From: Clostridiales bacterium
Lineage (GTDB): Bacteria > Bacillota > Clostridia > Lachnospirales > Lachnospiraceae
DNA: 33,417 bases
Reading direction: 5' to 3'
Assembly (NCBI GenBank): GCA_020859995.1
Contig: JAJBVE010000025.1
Span: forward strand, 1 to 33,417
The notes under the pieces were generated by a model. The model was not told the DNA's origin, did no database searches, and saw nothing but the letters and a program-made list of their open reading frames with translations. A program made the translations under genes and the position numbers. Shown piece after piece: positions 15,515 through 23,020 of the stretch (positions are counted from its first letter, which is position 1; the number at the start of each line of letters is the position of its first letter).

Positions 15515-16882
15515 ATGGCGATCAGCGAAAAAGATAAAAAGATCCGTGACATCAGGCTGGAGGAGCTGGCAAAATACTGCCTGATTTCCAGCGAATTTGA
15601 CTTGAATCTGTATACGGAATATGATGTGAAGCGCGGCCTGCGTGAGTCAGATGGTAAAGGTGTCCTGACCGGGTTGACAGAGATCTCGGACGTGGTCGCT
15701 TTCCGAACCGAGAAAGGTAAGAAAATACCGGCGGATGGTCAGCTCTATTTCCAGGGCTACAATGTCATGGATCTGAAAAATGGCTTCGCAGGTCGAAGAT
15801 TTAATTATGAAGAAGTGGTTTATCTTCTGCTTTTTGGCGCGCTTCCAAACCGCCAGCAGCTGGACTCGTTTCTGGAGCTGCTGGCGCAGTACCGGGAGCT
15901 GCCGAATAAATTTGTGCGCGACGTCATCATGAAAGCACCGAGTGAAAACCTGATGAACGCATTGCAGAGAAGTGTGCTGACCCTTTATTCTTACGACGAA
16001 AACCCGGATGACATTTCGATTCCGAATGTGCTCCGTCAGAGTCTTTCTCTGATTGCCACGCTTCCCTTGATTTCCGTGTATGCCTATCATGCGCACAAGC
16101 ATTATCACGATGATGAGAGTCTCCTTATCCGTTATCCGGATCCGAAGCTTTCCACAGCGGAAAATATTCTGCGTACCCTGCGGGAGGACGGCCAGTATAC
16201 CGAGCTGGAGGCGCGGGTGCTGGACATTGCGCTGGTGATCCACGCAGAGCACGGCGGCGGCAACAACTCCACCTTTACGACCCATGTGGTCTCTTCCACC
16301 GAGACGGACACCTATTCAGCGATTTCCGCTTCTCTGGGATCATTGAAAGGCCCGAAGCACGGTGGAGCGAACCTGAAGGTTGAGCAGATGTTTGCGGACA
16401 TCCGCGAGCATGTCAGCGATTGGGGAAATGAGGCGCAGCTCGCTGATTATCTGCGGAAAATCATCCGCAAGGAAGCCTTTGACGGACGGGGACTGATCTA
16501 TGGAATGGGACATGCGGTCTACACACTTTCCGATCCGAGAGCGGTGATCCTGAAAGAGTACGCGAGGACGCTTTCTGAGGAAAAAGGCCTGGTCAGGGAG
16601 TTCGAACTTTACGAAAATGTTGAGCGGATCGCGAAAGAGGTGCTGACGAGCGAGAAACATCTGCATAAGCCGATTTGCTGCAATGTTGACTTCTATAGTG
16701 GTTTTGTATATTCCATGCTGGGCATTCCCAAGGAGATGTTTACGCCGATTTTCGCGATTGCAAGGATAGCCGGCTGGAGCGCCCACCGCATGGAAGAGCT
16801 GGTAAATGGGGGCAAAATTATCCGTCCAGCTTACAAATATGTCGGGCATCATGTGCCGTATCTGCCGCTGGAAAAGCGGTAA
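15515..16882 (+). CDS. gltA: citrate synthase (citrate/2-methylcitrate synthase family)
   Basis: This 455-residue enzyme condenses acetyl-CoA with oxaloacetate. Expected catalytic residues are present: H282 in GPKHGGAN, H333 in GMGHAVY and D392 in NVDFYSGF. HAEHGGGNNSTF at 243-254 is the family's substrate loop. The start is ATG 15515, with AAAGGAGGAG at 15501-15510. An in-frame ATG at 15398 inside the mobile element would add 39 unrelated residues. No aconitase or isocitrate dehydrogenase is adjacent. The protein is of the longer clostridial type. A family member using propionyl-CoA cannot be excluded. Confidence 0.93.
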   Translation: MAISEKDKKIRDIRLEELAKYCLISSEFDLNLYTEYDVKRGLRESDGKGVLTGLTEISDVVAFRTEKGKKIPADGQLYFQGYNVMDLKNGFAGRRFNYEEVVYLLLFGALPNRQQLDSFLELLAQYRELPNKFVRDVIMKAPSENLMNALQRSVLTLYSYDENPDDISIPNVLRQSLSLIATLPLISVYAYHAHKHYHDDESLLIRYPDPKLSTAENILRTLREDGQYTELEARVLDIALVIHAEHGGGNNSTFTTHVVSSTETDTYSAISASLGSLKGPKHGGANLKVEQMFADIREHVSDWGNEAQLADYLRKIIRKEAFDGRGLIYGMGHAVYTLSDPRAVILKEYARTLSEEKGLVREFELYENVERIAKEVLTSEKHLHKPICCNVDFYSGFVYSMLGIPKEMFTPIFAIARIAGWSAHRMEELVNGGKIIRPAYKYVGHHVPYLPLEKR

Positions 16883-16911
16883 CCGGGGCATACCATACGT
16901 TGCTACATTTT

Positions 16912-16951
16912 TGGCATATGTCATTTTTACAAATTGACATATGCCATTTTT
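16912..16951. terminator. 12-bp perfect inverted repeat after gltA (terminator and/or operator)
   Basis: TGGCATATGTCA (16912-16923) and TGACATATGCCA (16935-16946) form a perfect 12-bp stem with an 11-base loop, then five T. It can end gltA transcription. The right arm also contains the -35 TTGACA of the next promoter, so the same palindrome could be an operator. Confidence 0.7.
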
Positions 16952-16962
16952 GGTAGTAAGAT
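16934..16962 (+). promoter_or_regulatory. promoter of the flavin/siroheme fusion gene
   Basis: A consensus TTGACA (16934-16939), 17-base spacer and TAAGAT (16957-16962). The -35 lies in the right arm of the inverted repeat at 16912-16946. The leader of about 120 bases contains a GC-rich hairpin (16978-16985 with 17001-17008) and a 17-base palindrome nearer the start codon. Confidence 0.65.
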
Positions 16963-17034
16963 ACAAATATCATTCACGGCGGGCCGGGCTCTCACTGTCG
17001 GGTCCGCCAAAGTACGTTTTGCAAGGATACAAAT

Positions 17035-17051
17035 GACAAATTATATTTGTC
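17035..17051. promoter_or_regulatory. palindrome GACAAAT-TAT-ATTTGTC in leader
   Basis: Perfect 7-base arms with a 3-base centre lie 39 bases before the start codon. ATACAAAT just upstream (17028-17035) repeats ATACAAAT at 16961-16968. It is a candidate operator or leader hairpin; the regulator is unknown. Confidence 0.45.
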
Positions 17052-17090
17052 GGCAGCTTATTGTGAAAACAGAATACGAGGAGAGAAGAT

Positions 17091-19676
17091 ATGAAGGTTA
17101 TCGTATTAGGCGGCGTGGCCGCCGGAACGAAGACTGCAGCGAAGCTGAAACGTGAGGACAGCTCGGCTTCGGTGACTGTCTATACGAAGAGCGAGGATAT
17201 TTCCTACGCCGGATGCGGCCTGCCTTATTATGTCGGAGGGGCGATCGAAAGCCGCGGGGAGCTGATTGTCAATACGCCCCAGAAATACACGGGACTGACC
17301 GGGGTGCAGGTAAAAACGGGTATGGAAGCGGTTGCGGTGGATCCGCAGGAGAAGACCGTGCGCTTTGCGAATGGAGAGATTGTCGATTATGACCGACTGG
17401 TCATCGCGACCGGAGCGGTGCCGTTTGTGCCAAATGTGCCGGGGACTGCCCTGGACGGTGTTTTCACCATGCGCACACCGGATGATGCGGCGGGGCTGCG
17501 CTCTTACGTGGAGCAGCATTCCTGCAGAAGCGCGGTCGTGGTCGGGGCAGGATTTATCGGACTGGAAATTGCGGAAAATCTGATGGTAAAAGGGCTTTCG
17601 GTCACGGTTGTGGACATGGCCTCCCAGGTGATGCCGAATCTGTTTGATGAGGAGATGGCCGCATACATCCGCCGTCAGCTTATGAAAAAAGGCATGCGGA
17701 TTGTGACGGGAGCGGCGCTGACGGAGGTTACAGGCACGGACCGTGCGGCCGGTATCCGCACGAGTGTCGGGAGCTTTGCCGGCGATGTGGTCGTCCTGGC
17801 GATCGGCGTTCGTCCGGCTACGGATTTCCTGAAAGATTCCGGAATCGAAATGAACCGGGGCACAATTGTTGTTGACGAATATCAGAAAACAAATTTTGAA
17901 GAGATTTACGCAGTGGGCGACTGCGCGCAGGTTTTTAACCGCCTTACGAAAAAGCCGCAGTGGTCTGCGATGGGATCCACCGCGAATATTACAGGGCGTC
18001 TGCTCGCCAAAAATCTGACTGCTTCGACGGTTCCCTATGGCGGCTGTCTTGGGACGGGAGTTGTCAGGCTCGCCGCGGATCTGAATGCCGGGCGGACTGG
18101 CCTGACCGAGGAGCAGGCGAAAAACGCGGGCTATGAGGTCATTACAGCTACCTGTGTGACGGATGACAAAGCACACTATTATCCGGACGCGTCAACCTTT
18201 GTCACCAAGTTGGTTGTGGACAAGGCAACACATGCCCTTCTGGGAATCCAGGTGCTTGGCGCGGGCGCGGTCGACAAAATGGTGGATATCGCCGTGACGG
18301 GCATTTCCATGGGAGCGAGAGTGGAAGATTTCGATACGCTTGATTTTGCCTACGCGCCGCCATTTTCCACTGCGATTCATCCGTTTGTACAGGCCTGTTA
18401 CATAGTAGAAAATAAACTTTCCGGTCAGTATGAGTCATTTACGCCTGCAGAATACCTGGCTGGCTGCGCAAAAGGATATCGGGTGCTTGATGTCAGCCCG
18501 GCGCCGGCCATTCCTGGCGCGAAGTGGCTGGATCTGGCGGCTGTCACCGCTTTGTGTGGTGAAGTGGAAGGTCAGTCCTCAGAGACGATCGAAGGCCTTA
18601 AGACCGACGAAAAGCTGCTTCTGGTCTGCGCGAAAGGAAAACGTGCGTATTTTACACAGAATCGCCTGAAAGCGCTCGGTTATACCAATACACGCGCCCT
18701 GGAGGGCGGCCTGTTTGTAAACGACGTCAAGGTCGAAATCACAGGCACCCTGCCGCCTGAAGAAATCAAGCGGGTAAAGGGGCTTGGTTGTCTGCAGGAT
18801 AAACGTTATCCGGATGTCTTTAATGTGCGTGTGATTACCCGCAACGGTAAAATCACAGCAGAAGAGCACCGCGTGATCGCGGAGGCTTCCGAACGCTTCG
18901 GATCAGGCGCGGTGACAATGACGACCCGTCTGACTTTGGAAATTCAGGGAGTGAAATATCAGAATCTGCAGCCGCTGATGGATTTCCTCAGCGAGAGAGG
19001 ACTCTCGACTGGCGGTACCGGCTCTCTGGTCCGCCCGGTGGTATCCTGTAAGGGGACGACCTGTCAGTATGGCCTGATTGACACGTTTGGCCTGTCTGAG
19101 CGCCTTCATGAAAAGTTTTATGTGGGATATCATTCGGTGACACTGCCGCATAAGTTTAAGATTGCAGTCGGCGGCTGCCCGAACAACTGTGTGAAGCCCA
19201 ACCTCAATGACCTGGGGATTGTCGGGCAGAGAGTGCCGATGGTAGATCTGGCGAAATGCCGCGGCTGTAAGAAGTGTAAAGTAGAAGCCGCCTGTCCGAT
19301 TAAAGTGGCGAAGGTCGTGGATGGAAAGATTCTGATCGATCCGAATGTATGCAACAACTGCGGCCGCTGCAAGGACAAGTGCGTATTCGGGGCGATCGAT
19401 TATCAAGACGGCTACCGCATCTATATTGGCGGACGCTGGGGCAAAAAGGTTGCGCACGGCGAGCCGCTGCCGCGGGTTTTCACATCTGAAGAAGAGGTGA
19501 TGGATGTGGTTGAAAAGGCAATCCTGCTGTTCCGCGACGAAGGACAGACGGGTGAGCGTTTTGCGGACACGGTAAACCGGCTGGGATTTGATGCCGTCAG
19601 CAAAAAACTGCTGGAGGGCAGGATTGATAAGGAAAGCATTCTGAAAAAGACGGTCAAAGGCGGAGCTACATGCTGA
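17091..19676 (+). CDS. CoA-disulfide reductase-rhodanese-siroheme reductase-ferredoxin fusion
   Basis: This 861-residue fusion joins four redox modules. Residues 1-450 form an FAD/NAD(P)H disulfide reductase of the CoADR/NADH-oxidase type with GGVAAG, the redox C42 in SYAGCGLPYY and a second GAGFIGLE site. Residues about 458-560 are a rhodanese domain with C513 (LLVCAKGKR). About 570-715 resemble a nitrite/sulfite reductase hemoprotein unit: C653/C658 (SCKGTTCQYG) and C696/C700 (GGCPNNCVKP) would hold siroheme and 4Fe-4S. The first pair is C-x4-C rather than the usual C-x5-C. About 718-780 carry two ferredoxin clusters (CRGCKKC...CP and CNNCGRCKDKC). The inferred role is NAD(P)H-driven sulfite or persulfide reduction. 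GAGGAGAG precedes the ATG. Confidence 0.88.
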   Translation: MKVIVLGGVAAGTKTAAKLKREDSSASVTVYTKSEDISYAGCGLPYYVGGAIESRGELIVNTPQKYTGLTGVQVKTGMEAVAVDPQEKTVRFANGEIVDYDRLVIATGAVPFVPNVPGTALDGVFTMRTPDDAAGLRSYVEQHSCRSAVVVGAGFIGLEIAENLMVKGLSVTVVDMASQVMPNLFDEEMAAYIRRQLMKKGMRIVTGAALTEVTGTDRAAGIRTSVGSFAGDVVVLAIGVRPATDFLKDSGIEMNRGTIVVDEYQKTNFEEIYAVGDCAQVFNRLTKKPQWSAMGSTANITGRLLAKNLTASTVPYGGCLGTGVVRLAADLNAGRTGLTEEQAKNAGYEVITATCVTDDKAHYYPDASTFVTKLVVDKATHALLGIQVLGAGAVDKMVDIAVTGISMGARVEDFDTLDFAYAPPFSTAIHPFVQACYIVENKLSGQYESFTPAEYLAGCAKGYRVLDVSPAPAIPGAKWLDLAAVTALCGEVEGQSSETIEGLKTDEKLLLVCAKGKRAYFTQNRLKALGYTNTRALEGGLFVNDVKVEITGTLPPEEIKRVKGLGCLQDKRYPDVFNVRVITRNGKITAEEHRVIAEASERFGSGAVTMTTRLTLEIQGVKYQNLQPLMDFLSERGLSTGGTGSLVRPVVSCKGTTCQYGLIDTFGLSERLHEKFYVGYHSVTLPHKFKIAVGGCPNNCVKPNLNDLGIVGQRVPMVDLAKCRGCKKCKVEAACPIKVAKVVDGKILIDPNVCNNCGRCKDKCVFGAIDYQDGYRIYIGGRWGKKVAHGEPLPRVFTSEEEVMDVVEKAILLFRDEGQTGERFADTVNRLGFDAVSKKLLEGRIDKESILKKTVKGGATC

Positions 19677-19726
19677 ACATCTCACTGATGCCGGGATATA
19701 CATGAACTGGGATTATATATGAGCAG

Positions 19727-19762
19727 AAGGGCGGGGAACCTGATGATTCCCCGCCCTTTGTG
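19727..19762. terminator. terminator after the fusion gene
   Basis: AAGGGCGGGGAA (19727-19738) and TTCCCCGCCCTT (19747-19758) form a perfect 12-bp GC-rich stem with an 8-base loop, 50 bases after the stop. The T-run is short but the stem is very stable. Confidence 0.75.
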
Positions 19763-19789
19763 AATTGTCTGTTAAACAGGGGAAAAAGC

Positions 19790-19817
19790 TTGACAAATCG
19801 GATTGGGAAATTATAAT
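19790..19817 (+). promoter_or_regulatory. promoter of the TauE-sulfotransferase pair
   Basis: Consensus TTGACA (19790-19795), a 16-base spacer and consensus TATAAT (19812-19817), right after a terminator. The leader is about 120 bases and T-rich. Both hexamers are perfect, so strong basal expression is expected. Confidence 0.75.
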
Positions 19818-19941
19818 GATAAAGTCGGAAAAAATTAAGGAAATCCTTTGATTTTATTCTTTTTTAATTCTCTGCTGCTTGCCATTATGCGCATTTTGTA
19901 TTACTATGAACAATAAGTTTACAGACAAGGGATAAAAATAT

Positions 19942-20712
19942 ATGTGGAAACTGTTTATCGTCTGCGCCACTGCAGGTATCGCGGCTGGTGTTGGGACTGG
20001 GTTTGCCGGGATGTCGGCGACTACGGCGATTGTGCCGATGTTGGTGACATTTCTTGGGGTACCATGGTATGAGGCTGTGGGGATTGGACTGGCGTCGGAT
20101 GTGCTGGCGTCGGTATTTTCCGCACTTGTATATAAGAAAAATGGAAATCTGGATCTCAAGCATGGAGCGATCATGGTGGCAGCAGTGCTGCTGATGACAG
20201 TTTTGGGAAGCTATTTTTCGCAGTATATGCCGGATCTGGAGATGGGACGTCTTTCTGTGGTTTTCACGACGCTGATGGGGCTTCGCTTTATCGTCCTGCC
20301 CGCGACCAAGCAGGCAAAGCTGGGGGTGGCGATTCCGCCGAACCGACGGATGCTGCTTTCTGTGATATGCGGGGTTTTTATCGGCTTTTACTGCGGATTT
20401 ATGGGACTCGGCGGAGGCATGATGATGCTGTTTATCCTGACGACGATCCTGCAATATGATTTAAAGACCGCAGTCGGGACAAGCGTGTTTGTGATGACTT
20501 TTATCGCGTTCACCGGTGCGTGCTCTCATTTTTACTTTGGAGATGTGACGAACTACATCCCGGCATTGCTGCTGTGCATTGTGTTTACACTGGTCTCGGC
20601 TTTGATTGCGGCAGCGGTTTCCAACCGCCTGAAAGATAAGACAACGAATCGCGTGACGGGTGTGGTGCTGTTCGGGCTTGGGCTTATGATGCTGTGGGAG
20701 TCCTTCCTGTGA
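19942..20712 (+). CDS. TauE/SafE (DUF81) sulfite-type anion exporter
   Basis: This 256-residue membrane protein has about eight hydrophobic segments in two related halves. Each half starts with a Gly-rich helix: GIAAGVGTGFAGMSA near the N-terminus and GVFIGFYCGFMGLGGGMMM in the middle. This is the TauE/SafE signature. Known members export sulfite, sulfoacetate or related organosulfur anions, though many DUF81 proteins are unassigned. AAGGG lies about 10 bases before the ATG. The sulfotransferase gene follows after 13 bases, and a siroheme reductase fusion precedes the pair, which strengthens the sulfur assignment. Confidence 0.88.
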   Translation: MWKLFIVCATAGIAAGVGTGFAGMSATTAIVPMLVTFLGVPWYEAVGIGLASDVLASVFSALVYKKNGNLDLKHGAIMVAAVLLMTVLGSYFSQYMPDLEMGRLSVVFTTLMGLRFIVLPATKQAKLGVAIPPNRRMLLSVICGVFIGFYCGFMGLGGGMMMLFILTTILQYDLKTAVGTSVFVMTFIAFTGACSHFYFGDVTNYIPALLLCIVFTLVSALIAAAVSNRLKDKTTNRVTGVVLFGLGLMMLWESFL

Positions 20713-20725
20713 CGGAGGATTTAAT

Positions 20726-21934
20726 ATGGATGACAGAGGTGGCAGAGAGAGTGACGCAAAGGCCTGCCAGACGCGAGACACCAAAGACGCTGCCAGTAAG
20801 GGAATTCAGATGAGTGATTTAGATGCCGACGGGACAGTAAAGAAATGCGGATGCGAGGAATCTGGCATGACTGCTGCGCAGAAAGCGGACTGTGAGGGAT
20901 CTGGCGTGATTGCTGCACAGAGACAGAATCGAGGGAAAAAAACGAAGCATGGCCGCAACCCGGAATTCCTTTGCATGGGCTTTCAGAAATGCGGGACGAC
21001 TTCTTTATTTAAAATTCTGCGGAGACATAAGGACGTTGTGCTCTGCCGGGATGTGAAGGAGCCGATGTACTATCGTGTCAGTGGTCTGTGGTTTTTTGGA
21101 CGCAGATGGTATTACCAGCACCGGTACTATGGACATATCGCGGCAGATGACACCAGACGGTGTGGAGAGGTGAACGCGGGACTGACGTTTACCGGCTGCG
21201 CGAAGAAAGTCTGTCATGATTTTTCTCCGGATACAAAGCTGATCTTTATGATGCGTAACCCGGTAGACCGGGCATATTCTTCTTATAAATATTTTCTGGC
21301 CAGAGGCTTTCTGCCGAAGGGCCTGGTGGAGGAAGATCAGAAATACGGACATGCCGAGGCATTTGACCGGTATGTGCATTCTGTACTGGATGATCCCGCC
21401 AGCGAGCGGCAGATCATGAAAAAACGTTTGAAATATCTGGTATTCTCCCAGAGCCGCTACGCGACCTGTATCCGGGAATATCTGGGGCATTTTCCACAGG
21501 AAAACATCAAACTGGTTTTTTTTGAAGAATTTGTCAGAGATGAAAAGACCGCATGCAAAGAGATCTTTGCTTTTATCGGGGTAGGCGAGGATGAAGCCTT
21601 AAGCGGTTCTGTCCGGGCAAACGAGGGAAATGAGCGCGTTATTTCCAGCTCAGCCGCCAAAAAACAGCAGATTCTGAAGGGATTTTATTACGGGTTCTAT
21701 GAGTTCGTCATGCTGCCGTACTGGCTCCCGCGTGCTTACCAGAAATTCAAAGCATATTATGACAGGAAGCGTGACGAGGCGTTTGCTCCCGATGAGGATA
21801 AAAGCAGGGTTCTGCCGAAAACGAGGACTTTTCTGGAGCAGTATTTCGCAGAAGAAGTGCGTGGAATTGAGCAGATTTCCGGTAGAGATTTATCCGATCT
21901 GTGGTATTCGGCTGGAAAATATCTTGAAAAATGA
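20726..21934 (+). CDS. PAPS-dependent sulfotransferase with repeat-bearing N-terminus
   Basis: This 402-residue protein has a sulfotransferase core from residue 79. The 5'-phosphosulfate loop is GFQKCGTTSL (85-94), and the 3'-phosphate site is RNPVDRAYSSYKYF with R177 and S185. It would transfer sulfate from PAPS to a glycan, lipid or small molecule; the acceptor is unknown. The core resembles heparan/glycan-type sulfotransferases. The first 78 residues are hydrophilic, lack a signal and contain a 13-residue peptide duplicated in tandem (20852-20929). GGAGG sits just upstream of ATG 20726, and the gene is coupled to the exporter. Sulfotransferases are uncommon in gut Clostridia, so transfer is possible. 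Confidence 0.85.
   Translation: MDDRGGRESDAKACQTRDTKDAASKGIQMSDLDADGTVKKCGCEESGMTAAQKADCEGSGVIAAQRQNRGKKTKHGRNPEFLCMGFQKCGTTSLFKILRRHKDVVLCRDVKEPMYYRVSGLWFFGRRWYYQHRYYGHIAADDTRRCGEVNAGLTFTGCAKKVCHDFSPDTKLIFMMRNPVDRAYSSYKYFLARGFLPKGLVEEDQKYGHAEAFDRYVHSVLDDPASERQIMKKRLKYLVFSQSRYATCIREYLGHFPQENIKLVFFEEFVRDEKTACKEIFAFIGVGEDEALSGSVRANEGNERVISSSAAKKQQILKGFYYGFYEFVMLPYWLPRAYQKFKAYYDRKRDEAFAPDEDKSRVLPKTRTFLEQYFAEEVRGIEQISGRDLSDLWYSAGKYLEK
20852..20929 (+). repeat. 39-bp tandem duplication in sulfotransferase N-terminus
   Basis: Two 39-bp units encode CEESGMTAAQKAD and CEGSGVIAAQRQN. They are in frame and precede the conserved core. Confidence 0.75.
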
Positions 21935-21943
21935 AGAAAGGAA

Positions 21944-21959
21944 AACATCCCAGGATGTT
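21944..21959. other. short palindrome after sulfotransferase
   Basis: AACATCC-CA-GGATGTT, 10 bases after the stop. The right arm can instead pair with AACATC a few bases downstream, so two small structures compete. Its function is unclear. Confidence 0.35.
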
Positions 21960-22049
21960 GAATGAACATCTCTGGTCGCTGAATTCCAGTATGCGTAAAA
22001 GGATATAAAGGTAAATAAAAGCCATAAAAGCTATGAAAGTCATTTTATA

Positions 22050-22090
22050 CAGGCGGACAGATGGGAAGGCTTCTTCCTTCTGTCCGCCTG
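22050..22090. terminator. bidirectional terminator between convergent genes
   Basis: CAGGCGGACAGA (22050-22061) and TCTGTCCGCCTG (22079-22090) form a perfect 12-bp stem with an inner GGAAG/CTTCC extension. It separates the sulfotransferase (+) from the HD gene (-), whose stop lies 25 bases away. T-tracts are poor, so it may block read-through chiefly by stem stability. Confidence 0.6.
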
Positions 22091-22114
22091 CATTCGTTTA
22101 ACGTGTTTAATCCT

Positions 22115-22711
22115 TTAGTCCGGCTGGATCTGGCCGTTTTTCAGATTAGGCTCGATGAAATTTTCCCGCGAATAGTCCCAGAGCGTCTGGGAGCCGCCTG
22201 CGGTATTTTTATTTCTCTCAAGGATCTGGCTAAGATGGACGCCTTTTTCACTCCAGGCTTTTCCGCCGGCGGCCGCGTTCAGCATGGCAGGCTGGATGTT
22301 GTCCATCGTGCGTGCGAAACGGGCTTCCGGGGTTTCACAGGCCTCGAATTCATCCCAGAGCGCACGCATTTTTGCAGCCTGGTCAGGCGGGAGCATCCCA
22401 TAGATCCGGTCGGCCGCGGCCAGCTCGCGCGCGTGCTGTGTTTTTTTGCCCTCTTCATCGTAGGCGTAGGTATCGCCTGCGTCGATCTCTACGACATCGT
22501 GGATCAGGAGCATGCTGATGGTCCGCAGCAGGTCTATTTCCTCATTGGCGTATTCGCCGAGGATCAGCGTCATGATGGCCATGTGCCAGGCGTGCTCCGC
22601 ATCATTTTCTTTTCGGGTGCCGTCTGCCAGATAGGTCTGGCGGCCGATTTCTTTTTCTTTATCCATTTCCAGGCAGAAGGCAAACTGCTGCCGGAGGCGT
22701 TCGTTATCCAT
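22115..22711 (-). CDS. HD-domain phosphohydrolase (YfbR/HDDC2-like)
   Basis: This 198-residue protein has the HD metal-binding pattern: H40 in DAEHAWHM, H71-D72 in LLIHDVVEIDAGD and D137 in RTMDNIQPAML. The pattern matches 5'-deoxynucleotidase-like HD proteins (YfbR / HDDC2 group), which remove phosphate from deoxynucleoside monophosphates. Substrate specificity is inferred from the family only. The start at 22711 has AAAGGAAT upstream on this strand. Its 5' leader carries a long inverted repeat (22744-22805). It lies downstream of the megasynthase on the same strand, 309 bases away. Confidence 0.85.
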   Translation of the reverse strand: MDNERLRQQFAFCLEMDKEKEIGRQTYLADGTRKENDAEHAWHMAIMTLILGEYANEEIDLLRTISMLLIHDVVEIDAGDTYAYDEEGKKTQHARELAAADRIYGMLPPDQAAKMRALWDEFEACETPEARFARTMDNIQPAMLNAAAGGKAWSEKGVHLSQILERNKNTAGGSQTLWDYSRENFIEPNLKNGQIQPD

Positions 22712-22743
22712 AGATTTGATTCCTTTCTTTCTGCAAATGGTTA

Positions 22744-22805
22744 GTTACAGGTCACACCCTGACCAAATTTACGATATTTCTGCCTCTACAGGTGTGACTT
22801 GTAAC
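22744..22805 (-). promoter_or_regulatory. leader inverted repeat with competing inner hairpin
   Basis: GTTACAGGTCACACC (22744-22758) and GGTGTGACTTGTAAC (22791-22805) pair at 14 of 15 positions across a 32-base spacer. One arm also forms a local hairpin GGTCA-CACCC-TGACC (22750-22764), which excludes the long stem. It lies 33 bases before the HD-gene start codon. Confidence 0.5.
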
Positions 22806-22959
22806 GGGTACAGGGAGCATATCATGCGTCTGACGACGGATGCGCATATCATAAAGTTTTTTGCTGCATTGATATCTACGCTTCCTCAAGGGGCGCGTTG
22901 GTATCTTTGCTGTCTGAGACAGTCGAGACAGAAAACGTGGGCGGGCCATTCCATGCATG

Positions 22960-22995
22960 TGATGGACAGGACTGCAGAGCCTTCCTGTCCAATCA
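22960..22995 (-). terminator. probable terminator hairpin of the megasynthase gene
   Basis: TGATGGACAGG (22960-22970) pairs with CCTGTCCAATCA (22984-22995), an 11-bp stem with one bulge, 26 bases past the stop at 23021. There is no T-tract on the minus strand, so the assignment is tentative. Confidence 0.4.
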
Positions 22996-23020
22996 TCATT
23001 CACTGGCTCAGATCTGGTTT

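Larger units (their letters stand above)
22712..23020 (-). other. 309-base gap holding two stem-loops
   Basis: No convincing gene is present. The HD-gene leader carries the structure at 22744-22805. A second hairpin at 22960-22995 lies just after the megasynthase stop. No promoter matching both consensus hexamers was seen on the minus strand. Confidence 0.5.

Noticed and set aside
22744-22805. Second MITE
   Set aside because: The inverted repeat has no flanking target duplication, unlike the element at 15355-15488.
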